Positions 43,466-51,351 of a stretch of 64,000 nucleotides of DNA are shown here, piece after piece. Location of the stretch: the NCBI RefSeq assembly GCF_001280125.1, contig NZ_LGEG01000057.1:1-64000 (forward strand). Reading direction: 5' to 3'. This stretch comes from Streptomyces sp. NRRL F-6492 (lineage in GTDB: Bacteria > Actinomycetota > Actinomycetes > Streptomycetales > Streptomycetaceae). Under the pieces are notes generated by a model, which was not told where the DNA came from, did no database searches, and saw nothing but the letters and a program-made list of their open reading frames with translations. The translations under genes and the position numbers were made by a program. Positions within the stretch are counted from its first letter, which is position 1; every line of letters begins with the position of its first letter.

Positions 43466-44245
43466 GTGACGCTCTCTCATGACCTGGCCGGCACCGGCCC
43501 CTCGACCGTCGTCCTGCTGCACTCCGGGGTCTGCGACCGCCGGATGTGGGACGTGCCGTTCTCCGCGCTCGCCGAGGCGGGACACCGCGTCGTCCGCTGC
43601 GACCTCCGCGGCTTCGGCGAGACCCCGGTCGACGCCCCGCACACCCACGCGGAGGACGTCCGCGACCTCCTCGACCACCTCGGCGCCGACCGCGCCGCCG
43701 TCGTCGGCTCCTCCTTCGGCGGCGAGGTCGCCCTGGAGTTCGCCGCCCGCCACCCCGGCCGCGTCTCGGCCCTCGCCCTGCTCGGCTCCGGCCTGCCCGG
43801 CAGGGAGCCGGGCGAGGAGCTGCGGGCCTGGGGCGACCGCGAGGACGCGCTCCTCGACGCGGGCGACGTCGACGCCGCCGTCGAGCTCAACGTCGGCACC
43901 TGGCTCGGCCCCGAGGCCGGACCGGAGGCCCGCGCCCTCGTCCGGGAGGCGCAGCGCCACGCCTTCGACGTGCGGCTCGCCGCCCCCGAGGAGTACGGCC
44001 CGGTCGACCCCGGGGTCACCCGGGACGAGATCGCCCGCGTCCGGGTCCCCGCCCTGGTGGCCGTCGGCGCCCACGACCTCCCCGACTTCCGGGCGGTCGC
44101 GGACGAGCTGACCCGTCTGCTCCCCGCCGCCCGCCGCGTCGACCTCGACTGGGCCGGCCACCTCCCCGCCCTGGAGCGCCCCGAGGAGACCGCCCGCCTG
44201 CTCACCGGCTTCCTGGCGGAGGCCCTGGCGCCGGCCGCGCCCTGA
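43466..44245 (+). CDS. Alpha/beta hydrolase
   Basis: A 259-aa alpha/beta hydrolase fold protein. The nucleophile elbow is GSSFGG (Ser near residue 84), the oxyanion-hole region VVLLHSGVCDRRMWD, the acid Asp in VAVGAHDLPDF and the His in DWAGHLPALERPEE. It is close to haloperoxidase/3-oxoadipate enol-lactonase-like hydrolases; substrate unknown. GTG 43466 lies about 10 nt after a TAGGGT -10 box, with no ribosome-binding site, so the leader is very short. It is divergent from the TetR operon; O2 lies 54 bp upstream, so shared control is possible. Confidence 0.88.
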   Translation: MTLSHDLAGTGPSTVVLLHSGVCDRRMWDVPFSALAEAGHRVVRCDLRGFGETPVDAPHTHAEDVRDLLDHLGADRAAVVGSSFGGEVALEFAARHPGRVSALALLGSGLPGREPGEELRAWGDREDALLDAGDVDAAVELNVGTWLGPEAGPEARALVREAQRHAFDVRLAAPEEYGPVDPGVTRDEIARVRVPALVAVGAHDLPDFRAVADELTRLLPAARRVDLDWAGHLPALERPEETARLLTGFLAEALAPAAP

Positions 44246-44260
44246 GCCGAACCCCGGGCC

Positions 44261-45481
44261 CTACGTGAACTTCCGTACGCCCGGCACCAGCGCCGTCCCC
44301 AGGCAGCAGCCGCCCACCACCACCGCGGCGGCGAGCAGGGGCACTTCGGGACCCCAGGCCGAGGCGGCGAGCGGGGCCAGGGCGTAGCCGAGGGGCATCG
44401 CGGCCAGCGAGAGCAGCCAGTCGTACGAGGTGACGCGGGCGAGCGCGTGGGCGGGCACCGCGCGCTGGACGGCGGTCTGCCAGACCGGCGACAGGAAGCC
44501 GAGGCCCGCCTGCGCGAGCCCGTAGGCCGCGATCGTCACCGGCGCGGGCGCGGCGACGGCGAGCAGGACCAGCGGCAGCGCGTACGTGGCGAGCCCGAGG
44601 TTCGCGGCCAGGACCGGGCGCCGGGGGGTGAGGCGGTCGGCGAGCAGCGCCCCGACGAGGAAGCCGACGGCGCCGACCTGGAGGAGGACGACCCAGGTGG
44701 TGCCGCCGCCGAGCCGCTGCACGGCGATCGCGGGCCCGAGGGTCATCAGGACGGCCGCGGCGCCGTTCCAGGCGCCGTGGCCGACGAGGCTGGTCCAGTA
44801 CCAGTCCCGGGAGCGGACCTCCCGCCAGCCCTCGACGAGGTCGGCGCGGAGCGAACGGCGGGGGATCGGCACCCGCTTCACCCGGACGGCGGTCAGGAGC
44901 AGGGCGCTGGCGCCGAAGGTCGCCGCGTCCAGGACGAACGCCCAGCCGGCACCCACCGTGAGCACCAGCGTGCCCGCGAGCGCCGGGCCCGCGAGGCGGG
45001 TGGCGCTCTGGGCCACCCCCATGGCCGCGTTGGCGCGGTGCAGCGCCCCGGTCTCCACCGTGCCCTTCACCAGGGGCGCGCCGGTCGGCACGGCGAAGGC
45101 CCCGGCGGCCCCGCCGAAGGCCTCGGCGACCGCGAGCACGGCGAGGCCGGGGGAGCCGCCGAGGAGCTGGAGGCCGACGAGGAGCTGGGTGGCGCAGCGC
45201 ACGAGGTCGGTGGTGAGCGCGACCGTCCGCGCGTCGAAGCGGTCGCCGACGACGCCGCCCAGCGGCAGCAGGAGCAGCTTGGGGACCATCGCGCAGCCGA
45301 GGACCAGGGCGAGCGCCGCGGTGGAGCCGGTGGCCTCCAGGACGGCGAGGGCCAGGGCGGCGGGGATGGCGGCGTCACCGAGGAGGGAGAGGGCGCGGCC
45401 GGCGAAGAGGAGGCGGAAGGGGCGGGTGCGCAGGGGGTGGGGGACGGGCGCGGGCGCCGTGGCGGCGGGAGCGGCGGTCAT
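44261..45481 (-). CDS. MFS transporter
   Basis: A 406-aa major-facilitator protein with twelve predicted helices. The motif-A region GGVVGDRFDARTVALTTDLV is present in the 2-3 loop, and the second half has LLADRLTPRRPVLAANLGLA at the matching place. The pattern is that of the MFS_3/EntS-like exporters (PLGGVVGDRF, GAFAVPTGAPLVKG). ATG 45481 lies at the edge of the MarR operator array. Divergent MarR plus MFS is a standard inducible-efflux pair; the inducer and cargo are unknown. Confidence 0.9.
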   Translation of the reverse strand: MTAAPAATAPAPVPHPLRTRPFRLLFAGRALSLLGDAAIPAALALAVLEATGSTAALALVLGCAMVPKLLLLPLGGVVGDRFDARTVALTTDLVRCATQLLVGLQLLGGSPGLAVLAVAEAFGGAAGAFAVPTGAPLVKGTVETGALHRANAAMGVAQSATRLAGPALAGTLVLTVGAGWAFVLDAATFGASALLLTAVRVKRVPIPRRSLRADLVEGWREVRSRDWYWTSLVGHGAWNGAAAVLMTLGPAIAVQRLGGGTTWVVLLQVGAVGFLVGALLADRLTPRRPVLAANLGLATYALPLVLLAVAAPAPVTIAAYGLAQAGLGFLSPVWQTAVQRAVPAHALARVTSYDWLLSLAAMPLGYALAPLAASAWGPEVPLLAAAVVVGGCCLGTALVPGVRKFT

Positions 45482-45495
45482 GGCCCGAAGAGTAT

Positions 45496-45537
45496 TTCGG
45501 TACCGAATGATTCGTCAACGAAATATTCGGTACCGAA
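45496..45537. promoter_or_regulatory. Three evenly spaced palindromes between MFS and MarR genes
   Basis: TTCGGTACCGAA occurs at 45496-45507 and 45526-45537, with TTCGTCAACGAA exactly between them at 45511-45522. Centres are 15 bp apart each time. The MarR protein is the likely ligand. The array covers the start region of the MFS gene and lies 35-75 bp before the MarR -10 box. Confidence 0.8.
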
Positions 45538-45583
45538 GCATCTGGAGGGGGAGGTGTGCCCCGTCCCGACGTACGATCGCCCC

Positions 45584-46129
45584 ATGGACCCCACCCCCGC
45601 GCTTCCCGTCCCCCCGGAACGGCGCGACTGGACCGACGGGCACGTCACCCGCTGGCAGCCCGTCCTGCCCGGCCTCGACCCCGTCGTCGAGGGCGCGGTC
45701 ACCCGGATGAAGAAGCTCTCGGTCCATCTGCGCCGGGTCAGGGAGCAGTCGCTCGTCGACTTCGACCTGGAGCGCCACGAGTTCGACACGCTCCACAAGC
45801 TGGCCGGCCGCGGCGGCAGCGCCGCCCCCTCCGAACTCGCGCAGGACCTCGACCTGGCCCCCGCCTCCGTCTCGGGCCGCCTCGACGCCCTGGAGAAGCG
45901 GGGCTTCGTCCGCCGCACCCAGTCGACCACCGACCGGCGCCGGGTCGTCGTCGAGCTCACCGCCTCCGGCCGCGAGACCTGGCTCGGCGCGATGGACGTC
46001 CTCGGCCACGAGGAGTACCGGCTCCTGGGCGTCCTCAGCCCCGAGGAGCGCACCCTGCTCAACGACATGCTGCGCAGGGTGATGGTCGCCGCGGAGTCGG
46101 GGGACGCCCCCGGCTCCTGGCACGGCTAG
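45584..46129 (+). CDS. MarR family regulator
   Basis: A 181-aa winged-helix repressor (HEFDTLHKLAGRGGSAAPSE, LDLAPASVSGRLDALEKRGF, and the wing STTDRRRVVVELTASG). ATG 45584 lies 6 nt after a TACGAT -10 box (45572-45577), so the mRNA looks leaderless. An in-frame GTG at 45554 behind ggaggggga is an alternative that adds ten residues. The N-terminal 40 residues are Pro-rich and specific to this group. It is divergent from the MFS gene with a three-site operator array between them. Confidence 0.9.
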   Translation: MDPTPALPVPPERRDWTDGHVTRWQPVLPGLDPVVEGAVTRMKKLSVHLRRVREQSLVDFDLERHEFDTLHKLAGRGGSAAPSELAQDLDLAPASVSGRLDALEKRGFVRRTQSTTDRRRVVVELTASGRETWLGAMDVLGHEEYRLLGVLSPEERTLLNDMLRRVMVAAESGDAPGSWHG

Positions 46130-46159
46130 ACGCTCGCGGGCGGCTCGCGGGACGCCCCG

Positions 46160-46738
46160 TCAGACGCTCAGCGAGCGCGCGAAGTTGACCTGGCCCATCA
46201 CCCAGTGGATGGTGTCCGGGCCCGTCGCCGGGATCATCGTCGCGTGGTGGCGGCCCCCGCTGGTCACGGTGACCTGGATGAAGCCCGTGGTCCTCTTCTC
46301 CTTCATCAGGAGGAACAGCAGGCCCACCAGGCACAGCAGCGCGAAGACGATCGCGAGCACGATCGCGGCCGTCGGGATCTTCTCCTCGGTCCGCGACATG
46401 TCCATCGCGTTCCACACCGCGCCCTTCAGGGGCATCGCCCCGGCCGGCGTGATGATCTGGTCCCCGACCACCGTGATGTCACCGATCGCGAGCACCGGCG
46501 CGGCCCCGGCCGGCGGGAACTGCTGCGGCACGGGCGGCACGGCCACGCCCTCGGCCAGCGTCGGCTGGTACCCGGGGGTCTGCGGGTACCCGTACGCCGG
46601 GGTCGCGCCCTGCGGGTAGCCGTAGCCCGGGGCCGGCGGATACCCGTACGCCGGGGTCCCGGGCGCGCCGCCCTGGCCCGGCGCCTGCCCCGGTCCCCAC
46701 TTGTACTCGCCGTCCGCGTAAGGGTTCGGCTCGCTCAT
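46160..46738 (-). CDS. Membrane protein with Tyr-Pro-Gly repeats, function unknown
   Basis: A 192-aa protein from ATG 46738 (MSEPNPYADGEYKWGPGQ), with gcgggga about 8 nt upstream. Residues 20-75 have repeats of the type PAYGYPQ/PGYGYP. Residues about 85-125 look folded (VLAIGDITVVGDQIITPAGA). One or two membrane helices follow (IPTAAIVLAIVFALLCLVGLL), then a soluble tail (GFIQVTVTSGGRHHATMIPA). The folded region and TM order resemble other Streptomyces hypothetical proteins; no family name is safe. It sits downstream of sdhB on the same strand, about 100 bp away, but is convergent with marR. Confidence 0.75.
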   Translation of the reverse strand: MSEPNPYADGEYKWGPGQAPGQGGAPGTPAYGYPPAPGYGYPQGATPAYGYPQTPGYQPTLAEGVAVPPVPQQFPPAGAAPVLAIGDITVVGDQIITPAGAMPLKGAVWNAMDMSRTEEKIPTAAIVLAIVFALLCLVGLLFLLMKEKRTTGFIQVTVTSGGRHHATMIPATGPDTIHWVMGQVNFARSLSV

Positions 46739-46840
46739 CAGTCCCCGCTCTCCACAACGACACACGTGCGCGTGCGGTACGGAAAGGCCCGCCTCCGCAC
46801 GTCGAGCGTACAGAAGCGGGCCCAACCGCCGTGCCGTGGT

Positions 46841-47599
46841 TCAGAAGCGACGCGTGATCAGCGCGCGCTTCACTTCCTGGATCGCCTTGGTGACCTCGAT
46901 GCCACGCGGGCAGGCGTCCGTGCAGTTGAACGTCGTGCGGCAGCGCCACACGCCGTCCTTGTCGTTCAGGATCTCCAGGCGCTGCTCGCCCGCCTCGTCG
47001 CGCGAGTCGAAGATGAAGCGGTGCGCGTTGACGATCGCGGCCGGACCGAAGTACTGGCCGTCGTTCCAGAAGACCGGGCAGGACGACGTGCACGCGGCGC
47101 ACAGGATGCACTTGGTGGTGTCGTCGAAGCGCTCGCGGTCCTCGGCGGACTGCAGGCGCTCGCGGGTCGGCTCGTTCCCCTTGGTGACCAGGAACGGCAT
47201 GACGTCCCGGTACGCCTGGAAGAACGGCTCCATGTCCACGACCAGGTCCTTGAGGACCGTCAGGCCCTTTATGGCCTCGACCGTGATCGGCTTCTCGGGG
47301 TTGATGTCCTTGATCAGCGTCTTGCAGGCGAGCCTGTTCTTGCCGTTGATCCGCATCGCGTCCGAGCCGCAGATGCCGTGCGCGCACGACCGGCGGAAGG
47401 TCAGCGTGCCGTCGACGTCCCACTTGATCTTGTGGAGGGCGTCGAGCACGCGCTCCTTGGGGTCGATCTCGATCTGGAAGTCCTCCCAGACCGACGCGTC
47501 CGACACCTCGGGGTTGAAGCGGCGGATCCGCATCGTGACCGTGATGTACGGGGAGGCGGCGGAGTCCTTCTCGACCTTGTCCAGTACGGGAGTAGCCAT
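46841..47599 (-). CDS. sdhB: Succinate dehydrogenase iron-sulfur subunit
   Basis: A 252-aa electron-transfer subunit of complex II. The [2Fe-2S] ligands are in RRSCAHGICGSDAMRING and the distal Cys of RLACKTL. The [4Fe-4S] and [3Fe-4S] ligands are CILCAACTSSCPV and CTDACPRGIEV. ATG 47599 overlaps the sdhA stop by one base (TGATG), so translation is coupled. The last gene of the sdhCDAB operon. Confidence 0.97.
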   Translation of the reverse strand: MATPVLDKVEKDSAASPYITVTMRIRRFNPEVSDASVWEDFQIEIDPKERVLDALHKIKWDVDGTLTFRRSCAHGICGSDAMRINGKNRLACKTLIKDINPEKPITVEAIKGLTVLKDLVVDMEPFFQAYRDVMPFLVTKGNEPTRERLQSAEDRERFDDTTKCILCAACTSSCPVFWNDGQYFGPAAIVNAHRFIFDSRDEAGEQRLEILNDKDGVWRCRTTFNCTDACPRGIEVTKAIQEVKRALITRRF

Positions 47600-49353
47600 C
47601 AGTACTTACGCTCCATCGGCTGGTAGCGGGTCGTGACGACCGGCTTGTAGTCGAGACGCACGGTCTCGGAGCCGTCCTTGCCGACCTCGCGGTACGCCAT
47701 CGTGTGGCGCATGAAGTTGACGTCGTCGCGGTTCGGGTAGTCCTCGCGGTAGTGACCGCCGCGGGACTCCTTGCGCGCCAGGGCCGAGACGGCCATGACC
47801 TCGGCCAGTTCGAGCAGGTTGCCCAGCTCGATGGCCTCCAGGAGGTCGGTGTTGAAGCGCTTGCCCTTGTCCTGGATGGACACGTTCTCGTAGCGCTCGC
47901 GCAGCTCGGCGATCTTGTCGACGGCCGTCTTGATGGTCTGCTCCGTGCGGAACACCATCACGTTGGCGTCCATCGTCTCCTGGAGCTCGCGGCGCAGGTC
48001 GGCGACCCGCTCGCTGCCCGTGGAGTTGCGCAGCTTCTCGATCTGCGCGACGACGAGGGACTCCGGGTTCTCCGGCAGCTCGACGTAGTCGGCCTTGGCG
48101 GAGTACTCGGCCGCGGCGATGCCGGACCGCTTGCCGAAGACGTTGATGTCGAGCAGCGAGTTGGTGCCGAGGCGGTTGGCGCCGTGCACCGACACGCAGG
48201 CGACCTCGCCGGCCGCGTACAGGCCCGGGACGACGGTGGTGTTGTCCGAGAGGACCTCACCCTCGACGTTGGTCGGGATGCCGCCCATGGCGTAGTGCGC
48301 GGTGGGCTGGATCGGGATCGGGTCCGTGTACGGCTCGATGCCGAGGTACGTACGGGCGAACTCGGTGATGTCCGGCAGCTTGGCGTCCAGCTGCTCCGGC
48401 GGGAGGTGCGTCAGGTCCAGGTAGACGTGGTCGCCCTCGGGACCGCAGCCGCGGCCCTCGCGGATCTCCGTGTAGATGGAGCGGGAGACGACGTCACGGG
48501 ACGCGAGGTCCTTCATGACCGGCGCGTACTTCTCCATGAAGCGCTCGCCGTCCTTGTTGCGGAGGATGCCGCCCTCACCGCGGGCGCCCTCCGTCAGCAG
48601 GATGCCCATGCGCCAGATGCCCGTCGGGTGGAACTGGAAGAACTCCATGTCCTCCAGGGGCAGGCCGCGGCGGTAGCAGGCGGCCTGGCCGTCACCGGTC
48701 AGGGTGTGCGCGTTGGAGGTCACCTTGAAGAACTTGCCGGTGCCGCCGGACGCGTAGATCACGGCCTTGGCCTGGAAGATGTGGATCTCGCCGGTGGCCA
48801 GTTCGTAGGCGACGACGCCCGCGGAGTGCTTGACCCCGTCGACCTCGGTGATCAGCTGGTCCAGGACGTAGAACTCGTTGAAGAACTCCACGCCCTCCTT
48901 GACGCAGTTCTGGTACAGCGTCTGGAGGATCATGTGGCCGGTGCGGTCCGCGGCGTAGCAGGACCGGCGGACCGGGGCCTCGCCGTGGTTGCGGGAGTGG
49001 CCGCCGAAGCGGCGCTGGTCGATGGTGCCGTTCGGGGTGCGGTTGAACGGCAGGCCCATCTTCTCCAGGTCGAGGACGGCGTCGATGGCCTCCTTCGCCA
49101 GGATCTCGGCGGCGTCCTGGTCGACCAGGTAGTCACCGCCCTTGACCGTGTCGAAGGTGTGCCACTCCCAGTTGTCCTCCTCCACGTTCGCGAGCGCGGC
49201 GGCCATGCCGCCCTGCGCGGCGCCCGTGTGGGAGCGGGTGGGGTAGAGCTTGGTGAGCACGGCGGTGCGGCTGCGCTTCGTCGCCTCGATGGCGGCGCGC
49301 ATGCCGGCGCCGCCGGCGCCGACGATGACGGTGTCGTACTTGTGGATCTTCAT
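47599..49353 (-). CDS. sdhA: Succinate dehydrogenase flavoprotein subunit
   Basis: A 584-aa FAD subunit that oxidises succinate to fumarate. The dinucleotide-binding motif VIVGAGGAGMRAAIEA is near residue 10. The FAD-attachment histidine is in SHTGAAQGGMAAAL. Active-site regions include FHPTGIW, EGARGEGGILRN and HGANRLGTNSLLD. ATG 49353 is 24 bp after the sdhD gene ends. Length and motifs are normal. Confidence 0.97.
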   Translation of the reverse strand: MKIHKYDTVIVGAGGAGMRAAIEATKRSRTAVLTKLYPTRSHTGAAQGGMAAALANVEEDNWEWHTFDTVKGGDYLVDQDAAEILAKEAIDAVLDLEKMGLPFNRTPNGTIDQRRFGGHSRNHGEAPVRRSCYAADRTGHMILQTLYQNCVKEGVEFFNEFYVLDQLITEVDGVKHSAGVVAYELATGEIHIFQAKAVIYASGGTGKFFKVTSNAHTLTGDGQAACYRRGLPLEDMEFFQFHPTGIWRMGILLTEGARGEGGILRNKDGERFMEKYAPVMKDLASRDVVSRSIYTEIREGRGCGPEGDHVYLDLTHLPPEQLDAKLPDITEFARTYLGIEPYTDPIPIQPTAHYAMGGIPTNVEGEVLSDNTTVVPGLYAAGEVACVSVHGANRLGTNSLLDINVFGKRSGIAAAEYSAKADYVELPENPESLVVAQIEKLRNSTGSERVADLRRELQETMDANVMVFRTEQTIKTAVDKIAELRERYENVSIQDKGKRFNTDLLEAIELGNLLELAEVMAVSALARKESRGGHYREDYPNRDDVNFMRHTMAYREVGKDGSETVRLDYKPVVTTRYQPMERKY

Positions 49354-49377
49354 GAGTGGATTACCTCAGCCCCGTGC

Positions 49378-49854
49378 CTAGCGGATGTTCGGGTCGAAGG
49401 TGAAGATCACCAGCGTGCCCAGAAGGATGGTGAACACCGTGGCGGTGTACAGCAGGCCCTTGAGCCACAGGCGCGTGTTGGCCCGCTCCGCGTAGTCGTT
49501 GATGACCGTACGGAGACCGTTGGCGCCGTGCAGCATGGCGAGCCAGAGCATCAGCAGGTCCCAGACCTGCCAGAACGGGGACGCCCAGCGGCCGGCCACG
49601 AAGGCGAAGCCGATCTTGGAGACGCCGCCGTCCAGGAAGAGCTGGATCAGCAGGTGGCCGATGACCAGGACGACGAGGACGACGCCCGAGAGGCGCATGA
49701 AGAGCCACGCGGCCATCTCGAAGTTGCCGCGGGTCGCGCGCGGGGTCTTGCCGGTGCGCTTGCGGGGGGCCTCGATGTACGGCGCGGGGTTGTCCACGTC
49801 GTAGTGGGGGCCGCCCTCGACGGGGCCGATCGCGGAGGTGGTGTCAGTCGACAT
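49378..49854 (-). CDS. sdhD: Succinate dehydrogenase hydrophobic anchor subunit
   Basis: A 158-aa membrane anchor with three helices (FEMAAWLFMRLSGVVLVVLV, LLMLWLAMLHGANGLRTVIN, LLYTATVFTILLGTLVIF). Possible heme/quinone ligands are His in VIGHLLIQ and LHGANGLR. A 45-residue polar N-terminus precedes the first helix. It starts 8 bp after sdhC ends, within the sdh operon. Confidence 0.93.
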   Translation of the reverse strand: MSTDTTSAIGPVEGGPHYDVDNPAPYIEAPRKRTGKTPRATRGNFEMAAWLFMRLSGVVLVVLVIGHLLIQLFLDGGVSKIGFAFVAGRWASPFWQVWDLLMLWLAMLHGANGLRTVINDYAERANTRLWLKGLLYTATVFTILLGTLVIFTFDPNIR

Positions 49855-49862
49855 GTCTGGCG

Positions 49863-50243
49863 TCAGCTCCCGAACAGTTCACGTGCGGCGTGCCCGAGGA
49901 TGGGGTACAGCGAGCCCGCCATCAGCACGACCCAGATGCCCACGACGGTCCAGAGCATCTGCTTCTGGTAGCGCGGGCCCTTGGACCAGAAGTCCACGGC
50001 GATGACCCGGAGGCCGTTCAGCGCGTGGAAGAGGATGGCGGCGACGAGGCCGTACTCCAGCAGAGCGACGATCGGCGTCTTGTAGGTCGCGACGACCTCG
50101 TCGTACGCCTCGGGGGAGACACGGACGAGAGAGGTGTCGAGCACGTGTACGAACAGGAAGAAGAAGATGAGGACGCCGGTGACTCGATGAGCCACCCAGG
50201 ACCACATTCCTTCCCGGCCGCGGTACAGCGTTCCAGCCGGCAC
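49863..50243 (-). CDS. sdhC: Succinate dehydrogenase cytochrome b subunit
   Basis: A 126-aa cytochrome b556-type subunit, first gene of sdhCDAB. GTG 50243 has GGAGGG about 7 nt upstream. Three helices (WVAHRVTGVLIFFFLFVHVL, GLVAAILFHALNGLRVIAVD, VGIWVVLMAGSLYPIL). Heme-ligand histidines are in FVHVLDTSL and LFHALNGLR, and SWVAHRVTG is the family signature. The roughly 190 bp upstream should hold the operon promoter; no regulator site was recognised. Confidence 0.93.
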   Translation of the reverse strand: MPAGTLYRGREGMWSWVAHRVTGVLIFFFLFVHVLDTSLVRVSPEAYDEVVATYKTPIVALLEYGLVAAILFHALNGLRVIAVDFWSKGPRYQKQMLWTVVGIWVVLMAGSLYPILGHAARELFGS

Positions 50244-50435
50244 GGAAAAACCCTCCGGGAGCGGGGATCAGGGTCGGCCGGCTTCAGTGTCGGTCTGACC
50301 CGGCCGGGTACGGTCCACCGGCCCCGGTCATCGTAGCGACGAGTTGTCGGTTCGCTCGCGCGGGGTCCATAGGTGTGATCAAACAGGCACGGACGGGCTA
50401 TCGCACGAGCCGGAATCACCGCATTGCGGACGGAA

Positions 50436-50909
50436 TCACGCGTCGGAGTGTCGGGGTGTGCGCCCCTCGGCCAGCCGGAAGGCCAGCCGGGCGCGGGCGA
50501 GCCGGCGCAGTTCCTCGGCCGCGATCACCCGCTCCTCCTCCCGTTCGTTGCCGAGACGTGACCGGATTCCGGCCAGGACCTGGTCGAGCCGCTCCCCGGG
50601 ACGCACCCCGTCGAGGCTGATCACGAACGCGTGTCCGAAGCTGCTCTCGTACGCGGCGTGCGCGGCCCGCAGCGCGGTCCGGGCGGCCGGCGGGGCGCCG
50701 GGGTGCGGCAGCGCGGAGGACTCGGCGGCCAGGGCGCCGTCGAGATCGGTGCGCGACAGGTCGTAGCCGGCCTCGTCGGCGGCGGCGAGCAGCGCGTCCA
50801 CCGTGGGATAGGGGCGGTGGGCCGCCACCCGTTCGGCCCAGCGGAGGCTGTGGCAGCAGGAGAGCAGCAGGGCCACGGCCTCGGCGGGGGCCGCCGCGTT
50901 GAACCCCAC
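50436..50909 (-). CDS. uraD: OHCU decarboxylase (ureidoimidazoline decarboxylase)
   Basis: A 157-aa enzyme of uric-acid breakdown that decarboxylates 2-oxo-4-hydroxy-4-carboxy-5-ureidoimidazoline to S-allantoin. Family features: LLSCCHSLRWAERVAAHRPY (catalytic His region), YESSFGHAFVISLDGVRPGE with the FGHxF motif, and RLGNEREEERVIAAEELRRL. GTG 50909 is the first usable start and has no clear ribosome-binding site; leaderless use is possible. No uricase or HIU hydrolase gene is next to it, so the other uric-acid genes must lie elsewhere. Confidence 0.85.
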   Translation of the reverse strand: MGFNAAAPAEAVALLLSCCHSLRWAERVAAHRPYPTVDALLAAADEAGYDLSRTDLDGALAAESSALPHPGAPPAARTALRAAHAAYESSFGHAFVISLDGVRPGERLDQVLAGIRSRLGNEREEERVIAAEELRRLARARLAFRLAEGRTPRHSDA

Positions 50910-51351
50910 GAGACCGCCGGCGCGCCGGGGCGCGGAGTGCTGGACGGGTATGGCAGGCGTGTCCGCGGAGCCCGGTTTCCGGTAGGGGGTGTGGGTGTCG
51001 CTGCTCAGCGTGGGCTCCGGTTACTCCGGGACGGGTGGGGTGGGCGTGACGCAACGTTATCGACGGGACGGGGGAAGTGTCCGACGGATGCGCGATTTTC
51101 ACCCGGAAGGGAGAGTTTCGGAACACCTGATGGACTCCGGGATTCCGCTCGCCCGACGGTGGGTGAACACGGCGTGTCGATCGGCCCCGTCGTGGGGGGC
51201 GTCGTGGGGGTTGACGGCATCGGGGCCTCCGGCGTTCCCTCCGCGCCGGACGCGGCGATCCGGACGCGAGGGTTCCGGTGGCGCCGTCCTCCCCGGCCCG
51301 TCCCGTCGCCCGATTGGCCGGACCGTCATCCGTGGGGGAGGATTTCGATTG
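50910..51351 (+). promoter_or_regulatory. Intergenic region between uraD and the GH20 gene
   Basis: About 440 bp with no supported gene; long ORFs through it lack ribosome-binding sites. It must hold the divergent promoters. A sequence like half a dre site (attggccggaccg, near 51313) has the wrong spacing and is not called. The GH20 ribosome-binding site, gggggagga, lies at about 51334-51342. Confidence 0.5.

Noticed and set aside
45554..45583. Alternative GTG start of the MarR gene
   Set aside because: It has a ribosome-binding site but at short spacing, and a good -10 box at 45572-45577 lies downstream of it, favouring leaderless ATG 45584. Kept only as an option.
51310..51330. Possible DasR site before the GH20 gene (attggccggaccg)
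   Set aside because: The central TA is missing and the half-site spacing is wrong, unlike the site at 27430.
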